NCBI GenBank assembly: GCA_965366365.1
Contig: CBDUEV010000002.1
Coordinates: forward strand, 1-64,000
Direction of reading: 5' to 3'
DNA from: CBDUEV01 sp965366365
Lineage (GTDB): Bacteria; Actinomycetota; Acidimicrobiia; Spongiisociales; JAENVV01
Length of the DNA stretch: 64,000 nucleotides
How positions within the stretch are numbered: the stretch's first letter is position 1; each line of letters opens with the position of its first letter. The position numbers and the translations under genes are program-made. The notes below the pieces were generated by a model. The model ran no database searches and had not been told where the DNA came from. It saw only the letters and a program-made list of their open reading frames with translations. Shown one piece after another: positions 16,769 through 26,105 of this stretch.

Positions 16769-17715
16769 TCCGTCACCTCCAAATGCTCTCCGGTCGTCGC
16801 CATGAAGACATCGTCGAGAGTGGGTGTGTGGTGGCTGAGGCTGTCCACCCCGATCTCTGCGGCGGCGAGAGCCACCGCTACTTTGCTGATGAGTCGCGAG
16901 CCGTCTCCGGTCTCGATGGTCAGTTCGTCACCCCAGGTGCGGACCGACTCCACCTCGGGGAGAGTCCGGAGGTGTTCGCCCGCCACGTCGATATCCCCGT
17001 CGACCTTCACCACCACCAGATCTCGACCAACCGAGCGTTTCAATTCGGAGGGAGTTCCTTCCGCCACGAGTTGACCGTTCGAGATGATGCCGACTCGGTC
17101 GGCCAGCTGGTCTGCCTCCTCCAGGTACTGCGTCGTCAGGAGCACGGTGGTCCCAAACTCCTTGTTCAGTCGACGAACCTCCTCCCACACCACCCGACGC
17201 GAGGTCGGATCGAGTCCTGTGGTTGGTTCGTCGAGAAAGACCACCTGCGGGTCGTGGACGAGGGCCGCGGCGAGGTCGAGGCGCCGCTTCATGCCGCCTG
17301 AGTACGTCTTCATTCGTTTGTCCATGAACTCGCCGATATCGATCAGAGCCGTGAGACGTTCGAGACGTTCCTCGATCTGGCGGCGGTCGAGACCATACAG
17401 CCGCCCTTGGAGCCGCAGGAACTCCGCTCCCGTCTGCTGGGGATCGAGCGAAGCTCCCTGGAGTGCAACGCCGATCCGGAGGCGCACCTCGTCTGGATCG
17501 TCCACCACGCTGAACCCCGCCACGTGAGCCTGCCCGGCGGTCGGGGTGAGGAGCGTGACGAGCATTCGTACCGTCGTCGTCTTCCCCGCTCCGTTCGGGC
17601 CCAAGAACCCGTAGATCTCACCTTCGGCGATAGAGAGATCGATCCCGGCGACCGCGGTGAACTCACCGAATCTTCTCACCAGCCCGGAGGCGCGTATCGC
17701 TGCGCCATCCGTCAT
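16765..17715 (-). CDS. ABC exporter ATP-binding protein (DrrA-like)
   Basis: A 316-residue ABC ATPase of the daunorubicin-resistance DrrA group. Walker A is GPNGAGKTT, the Q-loop region VALQGASLDPQQTG, the signature YSGGMKRRLDLAAAL, Walker B VVFLDEPTTGLDP, and a C-terminal DUF4162-like domain ends with THTPTLDDVFMATTG, a DrrA hallmark. ATG 17715 is preferred; an alternative start at 17727 adds four residues. Translationally coupled to the permease. Confidence 0.88.
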   Translation of the reverse strand: MTDGAAIRASGLVRRFGEFTAVAGIDLSIAEGEIYGFLGPNGAGKTTTVRMLVTLLTPTAGQAHVAGFSVVDDPDEVRLRIGVALQGASLDPQQTGAEFLRLQGRLYGLDRRQIEERLERLTALIDIGEFMDKRMKTYSGGMKRRLDLAAALVHDPQVVFLDEPTTGLDPTSRRVVWEEVRRLNKEFGTTVLLTTQYLEEADQLADRVGIISNGQLVAEGTPSELKRSVGRDLVVVKVDGDIDVAGEHLRTLPEVESVRTWGDELTIETGDGSRLISKVAVALAAAEIGVDSLSHHTPTLDDVFMATTGEHLEVTE

Positions 17716-17845
17716 GCGTCTATCCATCCTGGCGCCATGGCACCGAACGATACCGGTCCAGCGGCCCGAGCGCCGCTAGGCCAGAATCGATCGCACATGC
17801 CTGTGGTCTCTTCCGACTGGCGGAAGACCCTCGGATGCCGGGTGT

Positions 17846-17885
17846 CCCTTCGCCGGTGGCTCCCAGGAGTGCCACCGGCGAGGGG
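17846..17885. terminator. 15-bp stem-loop terminator
   Basis: A near-perfect 15-bp stem (17846-17860 with 17871-17885, one G-T pair) encloses a 10-nt loop and begins 7 nt past the stop of the secreted-protein gene on the minus strand. The core arm reads TCGCCGGTGGC. It probably ends that transcript and also insulates the divergent drrAB side. Confidence 0.7.
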
Positions 17886-17891
17886 TGTGAC

Positions 17892-18419
17892 TCAGTTGCT
17901 CACTTGGCCGTAGAACGCCCCGTGGCCGATTCCCCCAGCCGGATCGGCGACGAGGAGCTTCACGGTGAGGGTGGCGGTGTAGGTGCCGGTTGCATTGGCA
18001 TACTTCCCGGTCCCGCCTGTCACCTCGGCGTTGACAACGACGTCACTGAGACCCGCAGCCGGGTCGAAGCACAGATAGCCGTCGATCAGCCTCGAGAAGG
18101 CGAGATCCCCGTTGCTGTACCCACGGACGATGCTGTATTCGACGATCGTGCCTTCGATCTCGCCTGCGTCGCAGAGACCTGTGGGTCCAAACATGATTTC
18201 GACGAGGCCTTCGTAGGTCGGGCTTCCGTTGCCTTTGGCCACCCCGCTGAAGTAGTTCGCCTGCGTACCGTCTCCATTGGTGTCGATTGCAGTGTCGATG
18301 AAGTTGCCGCTCACGCTCTCGTTGAATGGGCCGGCCTCCGCAGGCTGGAGCACGAGAAGCCCGACGAGGGCTATCGCCGCTGCCAGGAGGGGAATGCCGA
18401 GCTTGGTGGTCACGGTCAT
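17892..18419 (-). CDS. secreted protein of unknown function
   Basis: A 175-residue protein with a clear Sec signal peptide (hydrophobic stretch about residues 9-26, cleavage near AEA|GP at 29). The mature domain is beta-rich, with GNFIDTAIDTNGDGTQANYFSGVAKGN and GTGKYANATGTYTATL. The last pattern recurs in secreted allene-oxide-cyclase/dirigent-like barrels, but I would not assign a function. The ATG at 18419 has AAAGGAAAG upstream. It stands alone between a strong terminator and a 410-bp gap. Confidence 0.75.
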   Translation of the reverse strand: MTVTTKLGIPLLAAAIALVGLLVLQPAEAGPFNESVSGNFIDTAIDTNGDGTQANYFSGVAKGNGSPTYEGLVEIMFGPTGLCDAGEIEGTIVEYSIVRGYSNGDLAFSRLIDGYLCFDPAAGLSDVVVNAEVTGGTGKYANATGTYTATLTVKLLVADPAGGIGHGAFYGQVSN

Positions 18420-18829
18420 GGTCTTTCCTTTCGTGTCGAGTGCCGTCCGTTCTGCGTTCCGAGCGGAGCAGGTCGCCTCCACGAGAGGTCGCTGCGGCAA
18501 GCCGGGGAGCAACCATGGCTCGACCAGTTGGTCGACCAGGTCAGAAACACGGGCCGCCAGGGCCGGTAGCCGATACCGAGACTCGGGCCGTTGAGCCGGG
18601 TCTGGCATCAGCTGACCTCGGGCGAGCAATCTCAGCGGAGGCGAATCGGGTGGATATCCCGACTCGGCGCAGAGCCTTCTGCCTCCTCCACCACCTCCCA
18701 CGGCCGCACTTCAACCCTACGCGGCTCACCGCCCGCGGAGGGAGGAAATCTCAGGGGGCAGACCATCGCCGGCGGCACGGCCGGGCGGCATCCCTCATCG
18801 GCCCACCCGGCCCAGGTACTCTGGACTGC
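18420..18829. other. 410-bp intergenic region between divergent genes
   Basis: No credible small gene is visible on either strand. It must hold the promoters of the secreted protein (minus) and the dipeptidase (plus). The only structures I can point to are an inverted repeat TCGACCA-GT-TGGTCGA at 18520-18535, which could be an operator, and the TACTCT box near the right end. Confidence 0.4.
18817..18822 (+). promoter_or_regulatory. -10 element TACTCT of a leaderless start
   Basis: TACTCT lies 7 nt before the GTG at 18830 chosen as start of the dipeptidase gene. There is no Shine-Dalgarno sequence in the intervening bases, so the message is probably leaderless. Confidence 0.45.
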
Positions 18830-19951
18830 GTGACCGACTACCACGCCGAGGCGCTTCGTATACACGCCGACCTCCCGGTGGTGGACGGACACAACGACCT
18901 GCCGTGGAAGCTGCTCACCCAGGCCGACGGTGACCTCGATCGAGCCGATCCTTCGGGCCCTCTCCCGGACTATCACACCGATGTGGCGCGGATGCTCGCC
19001 GGTGGTGTCGGTGGCCAGTTCTGGTCGGTCTACGTGCCCACCGGTATCGAGCAACCTCACGCGGCCACCCTTCGCCAGATCGATCTGGTCGAACGGATGG
19101 TGGAACGCGACGATCGACTGACCCGTGCCGGCTCTGCAGGCGATGTGCGGTCGGCCCGGGCCACCGGGCGGATTGGTGGGCTCCTCGGCGCCGAAGGCGG
19201 CCATTGCATCGAAGGGTCACTCGAGAAGCTGGATATTCTCGCCGAGCGGGGAGTCCGCTACATGACCCTGACCCATAGCGACAACACGCCGTGGGCGGAC
19301 TCGGCCACCGACGAGCCGCAACTCGGCGGCCTCACCGACTTCGGACGTCAGGTGGTGCGGGAGATGAACCGGCTCGGGATGCTCGTCGACATCTCCCACG
19401 TCGCCCCGTCGACGATGCGCGACGCCTTGGAGGTCTCCACGGCTCCGATCATCGCCTCGCACTCGGGCGCCTACGCCCTGGCCCCTCATCCACGCAACGT
19501 TCCGGACGACGTACTGGCCGAGGTGGGCCGCCGCGGCGGAGTGGTGATGGCCGTCTTTTTCCCGGGTTTCGTGGTCCGCTCCACCGCCATCGCCATGCGG
19601 GGCATGTTCGACGAGTGGCGTCGCCTGAGGGTCGAGCTCCACGGAGACGAAGAGGCCATCGCCGCGGAGATCGAGCGTATCGAATTCGGCCTGGATCTCG
19701 ATCGCGGTTCGGTTTCTGACGTGGTCGACCATATCGAGCACATTGCCGAAGTGGCAGGAGTCGACGCGGTGGGTCTCGGCTCGGATTTCGACGGCGTCTC
19801 GATGATGCCGGCCGGTCTGGAGGACGTGTCCTGCTACCCGACCATCACGGAGGAACTCCTCCGGCGCGATTGGAGCGAGGCGGAGATTCGCAAAGTTCTC
19901 GGTGAGAACTCCCTCCGGGCGCTGGAACACGCCCAAGCCGTCGCCGGCTGA
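18830..19951 (+). CDS. membrane dipeptidase (peptidase family M19)
   Basis: A 373-residue zinc amidohydrolase-fold dipeptidase (renal dipeptidase family). Metal-site motifs are the N-terminal VVDGHNDLPW (HxD), the bridging Glu in LLGAEGGHCIEGS, and the two histidines in LVDISHVAPS and IIASHSGAYAL; the later Asp is in GLGSDFDGV. It cleaves dipeptides, including D-amino acid or beta-lactam-like substrates, in the cytoplasm as no signal peptide is seen. GTG 18830 begins the homology (VTDYHAEALRIHADLPVVDGH); the open frame extends far upstream but without family similarity. Confidence 0.9.
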   Translation: MTDYHAEALRIHADLPVVDGHNDLPWKLLTQADGDLDRADPSGPLPDYHTDVARMLAGGVGGQFWSVYVPTGIEQPHAATLRQIDLVERMVERDDRLTRAGSAGDVRSARATGRIGGLLGAEGGHCIEGSLEKLDILAERGVRYMTLTHSDNTPWADSATDEPQLGGLTDFGRQVVREMNRLGMLVDISHVAPSTMRDALEVSTAPIIASHSGAYALAPHPRNVPDDVLAEVGRRGGVVMAVFFPGFVVRSTAIAMRGMFDEWRRLRVELHGDEEAIAAEIERIEFGLDLDRGSVSDVVDHIEHIAEVAGVDAVGLGSDFDGVSMMPAGLEDVSCYPTITEELLRRDWSEAEIRKVLGENSLRALEHAQAVAG

Positions 19952-20073
19952 GACGCCGTTCGGCCGGCGCCGGCGAACCGAGGTTGTTTGATCCCGCTGG
20001 CTCCATGTCGACTCTGGCTCTCCGCCCTGCTGGTGGCGTATCCGCCTCGAGGAACAGAGCGACGTTGGTCAGT

Positions 20074-20108
20074 GCCGTCCGGCGTGCCCTCGCGCAACCC
20101 CGGACGGC
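20074..20108. terminator. stem-loop downstream of the hybrid kinase gene
   Basis: A perfect 9-bp stem GCCGTCCGG (20074-20082) with its complement (20100-20108) and a 17-nt loop lies about 20 nt past the kinase stop on the minus strand. It may serve the dipeptidase gene from the other side as well. No T-tract. Confidence 0.4.
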
Positions 20109-20129
20109 CGCCCTCATGGCGCGGGTTGC

Positions 20130-22046
20130 TCAGTGGCTGGGAGGCCGAACGACCTCGGCCTCGAGCATTGCCTGCACCCGAGCGATGAGCTCGTCGTGGG
20201 TGAACGGTTTGGGGAGGAGATGGGCCGGGTCGATGGACTCGGCGCCATGGCGTTCCTTGGCGTAGCCAGACATGAACAGCACCGGCAGGCCGGGGAAACG
20301 TTTCTGGAGCCGATCGGCCAGGAGCGGACCGGGAAGCTCCGGCATGACGATGTCGGTGAGCAGCAGGTCTGGCCGGCTGGTGGCGGCCAGATCGAGCGCA
20401 ACCCTCGGACCGCGGGCCGCGATCGCCTCGTAGCCGGCAGCTCGGAGGACGTCACAGGTCATTTCGAGGATCGAGGCATCATCCTCGACCACCAACACGG
20501 TTTGCGGGACGCGGTCTCGGTGTTCCGGCTTGGCTTGGGCGTCGGTCTCGGGCGTGTCGGCCGGGTCGGTGACCGGAAGGCTGATGGCAAAGACGGATCC
20601 GGCGCCCGGGTTGGAGGCGACGTCGATGGTGCCGCCCGCGTCGAGTACGGCGTCGTACACGGAGGCCAGTCCGAGGCCGGTGCCGAGTCCAGGGGTCTTG
20701 GTGGTGAAGAACGGCTCGAAGATGCGGTCGCGGGTGTCGTGGTCCATGCCGATCCCCGTGTCCTCAACGGTGAGTTCGAGAGACGCCGGGCCGATGGTGC
20801 GGGTGGCGAGAGCCAGGTGACCGCCGAGCGGCATGGCGTCGCGGGCATTGGTCACCAGGTTGAGCACCATGGCGATGAAACGTGCCTCATCGAATCGCAC
20901 GTGCGTTCTCGACGCTGTGAGGTTGAGCCGAACCGTGATGTCCGATCCGACGATCTGCTGGAGAGCATCAGCCGTGGCTTTGAGAACCTCGTGCACGTCG
21001 ATGGTCGCGGACGACGCGGCGGTGGGCTGCCCGAGCTGCATCAATGCCGCCACCAGGCCGGCACCTCGCGCTACCGCCCGCTCCACCGATTCGATGCGAG
21101 CTCGACTCTTGTCGGACAGACCGGGTTCTTCCTTGACGAACTCGATCTGACCCTGGATGACAGCCAGCAGGTTGTTGAAGTCGTGGGCGACACCACCGGC
21201 CAGCTGACCGAGAGATTCCATCTGTGCAGCGTGGATGAGACGCTCGTCGAGTCGTTTATACGAGTCGATGTCCCCAACCGCCCCAACCACGCGGACGAGC
21301 GGGGTGGCGGGGTCGGCGGCAACGCCGTGCATCCGCAGCCAGCGGATCCGCCCGTGCTCGCCGCGAATACGCAGTTCGATATCGAACGCCTCACCACCCA
21401 CCGCCAACTGCATCGCCGATTCGAGGGCCGGACGATCCTCATCGAAGACACGGTCGAGGTATTCGTCCCAAGGATCGGCGCCGGCATCCTTTCCGAGGTG
21501 GAAGAAACGGCGCGTGGCAGCATCGCCGGTGACGCAATCCGATGACGAGTCCCACTCCCAGATGCCAATGCCTGCGGTGGCTACGGCGACATCGAGCCGG
21601 CGCTGTCGTTCTCGCAGCTCCAAATCGGCTCGAACGCTTTCGGTGACGTCACGCATCACCCACAACTCTTCGTTGTCACCGAGGTAGGCGCTGAACTCGA
21701 TGAGGCGTTCGGCGCCGTCGCCTCGCGTGATGGTCAGGACCTCGGGGTAGGGAAACCCCGCCTCCCGCGCCTCGAGGTAGATCGCTCGAGCGTGTCGGTC
21801 GTGTTCGCGATATACGGATCGACCCCAAACCTCGAGTGTTCCCAGATCTTCGTTGCGGTAGCCCACCATGGCTTCGGCGTGGGGATTGAGCCACAGGTGA
21901 GAGCCCGATGCATGGGCCGCACCACCGGGGAAGCGGGCAACGAGGGCACGGAGCGGGGAGGCGGCCGGGTCGGGCAGACCGGTGCTGGTGGACCAGCCCT
22001 GGCTCGTCGAATCATCGGAGACGGGTTCTGTGTTCTGGTCGTTCAT
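20130..22046 (-). CDS. hybrid PAS-sensor histidine kinase with receiver domain
   Basis: A 638-residue soluble sensor kinase. Two PAS domains (about residues 40-140 and 145-270) are followed by a HisKA dimerisation helix with the phospho-accepting His288 in LAGGVAHDFNNLLAVIQG, an ATPase domain with TNARDAMPLGG (N-box), EDTGIGMD and TGLGLASVYD (G-boxes), and a C-terminal receiver (TVLVVEDDASILEM, phosphorylation Asp in LLLTDIVMPE). No transmembrane helices are seen, so it senses an intracellular or redox signal. It lies 63 nt after the response-regulator gene. ATG 22046 is preferred over a GTG at 22061. Confidence 0.9.
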   Translation of the reverse strand: MNDQNTEPVSDDSTSQGWSTSTGLPDPAASPLRALVARFPGGAAHASGSHLWLNPHAEAMVGYRNEDLGTLEVWGRSVYREHDRHARAIYLEAREAGFPYPEVLTITRGDGAERLIEFSAYLGDNEELWVMRDVTESVRADLELRERQRRLDVAVATAGIGIWEWDSSSDCVTGDAATRRFFHLGKDAGADPWDEYLDRVFDEDRPALESAMQLAVGGEAFDIELRIRGEHGRIRWLRMHGVAADPATPLVRVVGAVGDIDSYKRLDERLIHAAQMESLGQLAGGVAHDFNNLLAVIQGQIEFVKEEPGLSDKSRARIESVERAVARGAGLVAALMQLGQPTAASSATIDVHEVLKATADALQQIVGSDITVRLNLTASRTHVRFDEARFIAMVLNLVTNARDAMPLGGHLALATRTIGPASLELTVEDTGIGMDHDTRDRIFEPFFTTKTPGLGTGLGLASVYDAVLDAGGTIDVASNPGAGSVFAISLPVTDPADTPETDAQAKPEHRDRVPQTVLVVEDDASILEMTCDVLRAAGYEAIAARGPRVALDLAATSRPDLLLTDIVMPELPGPLLADRLQKRFPGLPVLFMSGYAKERHGAESIDPAHLLPKPFTHDELIARVQAMLEAEVVRPPSH

Positions 22047-22109
22047 GGCTTCGCTTCTCACCCTGCTCGACCTGTGTCAATTCGTGGTGGCGCACGCATC
22101 AACTGCGGC

Positions 22110-22817
22110 TCAACGTCGTGCCATGCCATCCGGCACGAAGCGGTAACCGGCGCCGCGGCGGGTCTCGATCCACTCGGCCCGGTCCTGGTCTGCGGAGCCG
22201 ACCTTGCGCCGGATCCGGTGGATGTGTTCGCTGACGGTTGCCGTATCCTGCCACTCCGTTGACGAACCCCACACCCGGTCGAGCAGCGCTTCCTTGGAAA
22301 ACACCTGGCGGGGAGTGCCGGCCAGAAACGCCAGCAGCTGGAATTCGCGGGCGGTCAGGTCGATCGGCTGACCGGCGACCACCACCTCCTGAGCGGCGAG
22401 ATCGATGGTGAATCCGTCGAAACGCAGCACGTCCTCGGCCGGGACGGGGCGGGTGCGCCTCAGCACGGCATGGACGCGAGCCAGGAGTTCGCTGTGCGAG
22501 AAGGGCTTCGCCAGGTAGTCGTCGGCGCCGAGTTCGAGGCCGACAACGCGATCGGTCTCGGCTCCCCGGCCGCTCACGACGATGGTCGGCACGGGTCTCG
22601 AGTCGGCTTGCAGCCGCCGCAACACGTCGAGGCCGTGGATGCCCGGAAGGGTCAAGTCGAGGATCACCAGGTCCGGATGATGGTGGCCGAGCATGGCGAT
22701 CAGCGCCTCGCCGTTGGACACAGCCGTGACGTCGAAGCCGTCGTTTTCGACGACCTCGCGGATGATCGAGCGCATCTCTGCGTCGTCTTCCACAACCACG
22801 ATGTGGCCGTTCGGCAC
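22110..22817 (-). CDS. OmpR/PhoB-family response regulator
   Basis: A 235-residue two-component regulator: receiver domain (acid pocket VVEDDAEM, phosphorylation Asp in LVILDLTLPG, Lys in YLAKPFSHSEL) and a C-terminal winged helix ending with VSEHIHRIRRKVG and GAGYRFVPDG. It would be phosphorylated by the adjacent hybrid kinase or its receiver. The start is taken as GTG 22817, where homology begins; an in-frame extension to 22868 is possible. A TAGAAT box at 22874-22869 on the minus strand could be its -10. Confidence 0.88.
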   Translation of the reverse strand: MPNGHIVVVEDDAEMRSIIREVVENDGFDVTAVSNGEALIAMLGHHHPDLVILDLTLPGIHGLDVLRRLQADSRPVPTIVVSGRGAETDRVVGLELGADDYLAKPFSHSELLARVHAVLRRTRPVPAEDVLRFDGFTIDLAAQEVVVAGQPIDLTAREFQLLAFLAGTPRQVFSKEALLDRVWGSSTEWQDTATVSEHIHRIRRKVGSADQDRAEWIETRRGAGYRFVPDGMARR

Positions 22818-23037
22818 CTCTTTCGACCCTTCTGCCCGGCCGGGTACGCCCTTCTCGGGGCTGCCCAAATTCTACTGCCCGACTGGTCGACACCATGACC
22901 GGTGGGGGGACCGAAAGAGCAGGCACCTGGCGACCAACTTCGGGTTGCTCGGCAGAGCAGCGTTGAGCGTGTGTTGATGGGGCGGTGACAGGGGCGAAAA
23001 CCGGCCGGTGGAACCTGTCGTGGAGAGAGGAGTTGAG

Positions 23038-24567
23038 ATGACTGGAACCCGGACTTTCGACATCCCCACCGCACCCACGGCGCAAGAACCATCGCTTGAA
23101 GCTGCGACGGCGTGGTTCACCCCACTCAATGGCCTGTTGGTAGCCGCTGGCCTTGCGGCGGTCTTCGCCTTCGTTGGGGCGGTGTTGACGCCGCGCGGCC
23201 CGGTGACCACTGCGGATGCACTGGGCTCCTTGCTGGTGGCGATGGTGATCGGCCTGGGAGCCGGTCTCGCCATGGGCAACCGGTGGAGTCTGCTGGTGGC
23301 GCCGATGGTGTACGCACTGGTGTTCGAGCTCGCCCGTCTCGGAGCCACCGGACCGACAATCGACGCCATTCATCTGGATTCGACTCTCGGCGTCATCGCC
23401 TTCATCGTCGGGCGCGTCGCCCACGGCATTCTCGTGTTCGTTCCGATGATGACCGGCGCCCTCTACGGCGCGTGGATTCACGGCCGGCTGACCCACGAGG
23501 GTTCGTTCGGAGTGGGGTCGTGGATCATTACCGCTCTCCTGACCCTCGTTGTGCTGGCGATCGGCTTGGCGGTGGGCAGCCCGGCATCGACCGCACCGAT
23601 TCTCGGTGTGGACGGCGAGCCGCTCGCCGGAAGCGTGGCCGAGCTAGTCACCGTCCGCATTGGCGGCCATGACCAGGTCCTGATGATCCGGGGCCGCAGC
23701 ACCGACAACCCGGTCCTGCTCTACATCGCCGGAGGTCCCGGCGGCACCGATCTCGGCGCCGTGCGAGCGGACACCGGCCTAGAGCAGGACTTCGTCGTGG
23801 CTACGTGGGAACAGCGGGGCGCCGGCAAGTCGTACTCGGCTCTCGACCCCACCGATACACTCACCCTCGACCGGGCGGTGGCAGACACCGTCGAGGTCAC
23901 GGACTATCTACGCAGCCGGTTCAACCAGGAGAAGATCTACCTGGTCGGCAACTCGTGGGGCTCAACCCTGGGCGTGCTCGCCGCTCAACAGCACCCCGAG
24001 CTGTTTCACGCTTTCGTCGGCGCGGGGCAAATGGTGAGCCAGCGGGAAACCGACGGGATGTTCTGGGAGGACACCCTCAGCTGGGCCGAACGCACCGGGC
24101 GACCGGATCTGGCCGAAACGCTGCGCCGCAATGGGATGCCTCCCTATGCCGATGTCCGTCTCTATGAGTACGCCACGTCGCATGAACACGACTGGAACCC
24201 GTATCCGGAGTTCGACCCTTCCAACGAGATGCCGGCGATCCTGTTCGTGCCCGAATACACGTGGATGGACCGCATCAACGGATTCCGCGGGTTCTTCGAC
24301 TCGGCCGCCGTGATGTACCCGCAGCTCCAACACATCGACTTCCGTGCGCAGGTCCCACGACTCGAGGTCCCGTTCTACATGGTCGCCGGGGAACACGAGG
24401 CCCGCGGCCGAGCCGTGCTCGCCGACGAGTGGTACGACCTGCTCGAAGCTCCCTACAAAGAGCGGATCGTCTTCGACGGAGCGGGACACCGACCTCACTT
24501 CGACCAGCCGGACCGGTTCGCCGGCCTGATGCGGGCCGTCGTAGCCCACGCCTCGGAGCAGACATGA
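23038..24567 (+). CDS. membrane-anchored proline-iminopeptidase-like alpha/beta hydrolase
   Basis: A 509-residue protein with an unusual layout: four or five N-terminal transmembrane helices (residues about 25-190) joined to an alpha/beta-hydrolase domain (about 210-505). The hydrolase has the proline-iminopeptidase oxyanion motif AGGPGG, the EQRGAGKS turn, the nucleophile Ser in GNSWGSTLG, and the catalytic His in GAGHRPHF; the acid appears to be Glu in VAGEHEARG rather than Asp. It would release N-terminal residues from peptides at the membrane face. ATG 23038 follows GAGAGGAG. It begins a four-gene operon divergent from the two-component genes. Confidence 0.82.
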   Translation: MTGTRTFDIPTAPTAQEPSLEAATAWFTPLNGLLVAAGLAAVFAFVGAVLTPRGPVTTADALGSLLVAMVIGLGAGLAMGNRWSLLVAPMVYALVFELARLGATGPTIDAIHLDSTLGVIAFIVGRVAHGILVFVPMMTGALYGAWIHGRLTHEGSFGVGSWIITALLTLVVLAIGLAVGSPASTAPILGVDGEPLAGSVAELVTVRIGGHDQVLMIRGRSTDNPVLLYIAGGPGGTDLGAVRADTGLEQDFVVATWEQRGAGKSYSALDPTDTLTLDRAVADTVEVTDYLRSRFNQEKIYLVGNSWGSTLGVLAAQQHPELFHAFVGAGQMVSQRETDGMFWEDTLSWAERTGRPDLAETLRRNGMPPYADVRLYEYATSHEHDWNPYPEFDPSNEMPAILFVPEYTWMDRINGFRGFFDSAAVMYPQLQHIDFRAQVPRLEVPFYMVAGEHEARGRAVLADEWYDLLEAPYKERIVFDGAGHRPHFDQPDRFAGLMRAVVAHASEQT

Positions 24568-25616
24568 CCATACGTCAGCGACCAGCCCCAAGCACGCCCC
24601 CGCCCAAAGGCGCCCCGGCGTCCGTCCCGATCGGAGAAACGATGTCGAACCTCGCCACACCGCCGGACAGCCGGCGTCGGATCTTCCTCAACGGTTCGAG
24701 AGCTCGCTCGGGCCACCCGACGAGAAGCGATGCGCATCGGAACCGCCACGCAGCGCAGAAGACACAGAGGAAGGCCGAAACTCGTCAAGCGACCAAGCAG
24801 ATCTCACTGTGGGTCTTCTTCTCGATAACGTTCGGAGTGTCCTGGGGACTGGGATTGCTGGCCGTCTTCTTCCAAGAGCGGATCGAAGCGCTGACCGGCC
24901 CCATCGGCCTCACCAATCCCCTCTTCATGCTGGTCGTCTACTCGCCTGCCATCGCCGGGATCGGCCTGGTGGCACGGCACCACGGTCGTCAGGGCCTGAG
25001 AGGCTACTTCCGGCGTCTTCTCATGTGGCGGATGCCGAGGGCGTGGTGGGTCTACCTGGTGCTCGGGATGCCGGCGGTCTTTTACCTGGGCGCCCTCGTC
25101 AAGGGCGAGAGCTTCGACCCGTTCCCCTTCTCGGCCTGGTACGCCGTGCTTCCCGCCCTCGGCCTGACGATGATTCTCGGCCCGATGGAGGAGTTCGGGT
25201 GGAGGGGCGTGGCGCTTCCGCTCCTGCAACGGAAGATGGCGCCCATCTGGGCCGGTCTGCTGCTCGGCACCCTGTGGGCCACATGGCACCTCCCGGCGTT
25301 CCTCCTCGAGGGCACCCCGCAGAGTGAGTGGTCGTTTGCCGCCTTCTTCGTCGGACTCGTCGCAGTCGAACTGGCCTTGACGCCGATGTTCGACGCGGCC
25401 CGCGGAAGCCTGCTGATCCCGATGCTGTACCACTTCCAGCTGAATGGCCCCGTCTGGCCCGATGCCCAGCCGTTCGATTCGTACATCTTCATCGTGGTCG
25501 CCGTGGTCGTCGTCGTGTTGAACCGCCGCAAGATGTTCACCCGCGCCGGAGCGCCAACCGGGTTGTTCGCACCCGGCGAGGACCCTCCGGGCGCGGAACA
25601 TTCAACCGTCGGGTGA
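24564..25616 (+). CDS. CPBP-family intramembrane metalloprotease (Abi/CAAX-like)
   Basis: A 350-residue membrane protein with about eight helices. The three CPBP catalytic motifs are present in order: MEEFGWRG (EExxxR), a conserved His in LWATWHLPAFLL, and HFQLN near the end. These proteases process prenylated or hydrophobic peptides and often give bacteriocin immunity. The first 78 residues are hydrophilic and basic with no family match; an internal ATG at 24642 could be the true start. The ATG at 24564 overlaps the hydrolase stop by 4 nt. Confidence 0.82.
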   Translation: MTIRQRPAPSTPPPKGAPASVPIGETMSNLATPPDSRRRIFLNGSRARSGHPTRSDAHRNRHAAQKTQRKAETRQATKQISLWVFFSITFGVSWGLGLLAVFFQERIEALTGPIGLTNPLFMLVVYSPAIAGIGLVARHHGRQGLRGYFRRLLMWRMPRAWWVYLVLGMPAVFYLGALVKGESFDPFPFSAWYAVLPALGLTMILGPMEEFGWRGVALPLLQRKMAPIWAGLLLGTLWATWHLPAFLLEGTPQSEWSFAAFFVGLVAVELALTPMFDAARGSLLIPMLYHFQLNGPVWPDAQPFDSYIFIVVAVVVVVLNRRKMFTRAGAPTGLFAPGEDPPGAEHSTVG

Positions 25617-25667
25617 CGCAGCAAGGGACCCGGTACCAAGCGACTCGAAAACCTCGGAGGTGACACT

Positions 25668-26105
25668 GTGACAAACAAGCTGGAAGCCCCGCCGACACTC
25701 GAGGCGACCAGGCGTGGCGGGTGGCGCCGGTCGGCCGGCGTGGTGCTCTTCCTGCACGGGGCGATCCACCTGCTCGGTGCGTGGTGGGCGTTCGGCTTCG
25801 GCGACGTCGAAGGACTCGGCGGTCCGACGCTGTTGGCCACGGGTCAGGAACCCGGCGCGCCCGTCATGGTCGCCTTCGGCCTTCTTTGGCTCGCCGCCGC
25901 GGCTGGCCTGATCTCCGCCGGCGCCATGGTGGCCCTTGGCCTTCGGCGAGCTGCAAGGGTGGCCTGCGCGTCAGCCGGGGTTTCCCTCATCCCAACCGTC
26001 GTCTGGTGGAACGATGCCTGGATCGGTGCTCTGGTCAGTGGGGTGGTCATCCTGTCCGCCGTGCTGGCGCGACACCACCCGCTCCAGGCGGCGACGACCA
26101 GATGA
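25668..26105 (+). CDS. small four-helix membrane protein
   Basis: A 145-residue protein with about four hydrophobic helices starting with GVVLFLHGAIHLLGAWWAFGFG. The first helix carries an intramembrane His and resembles small DoxX-like or unknown membrane proteins. GTG 25668 is preceded by GGAGGTGA. It sits 51 nt after the CPBP gene and overlaps the next gene by 4 nt. I do not recognise the family; its conserved-looking histidines and tryptophans (HGAIHLLGAWW) are notable. Confidence 0.7.
   Translation: MTNKLEAPPTLEATRRGGWRRSAGVVLFLHGAIHLLGAWWAFGFGDVEGLGGPTLLATGQEPGAPVMVAFGLLWLAAAAGLISAGAMVALGLRRAARVACASAGVSLIPTVVWWNDAWIGALVSGVVILSAVLARHHPLQAATTR

Noticed and set aside
22818..22919. Inverted 8-mers CTCTTTCG/CGAAAGAG in the regulator-hydrolase intergenic region
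   Set aside because: Arms are 86 bp apart and short; OmpR-type regulators usually bind direct repeats. Too weak to call an operator.
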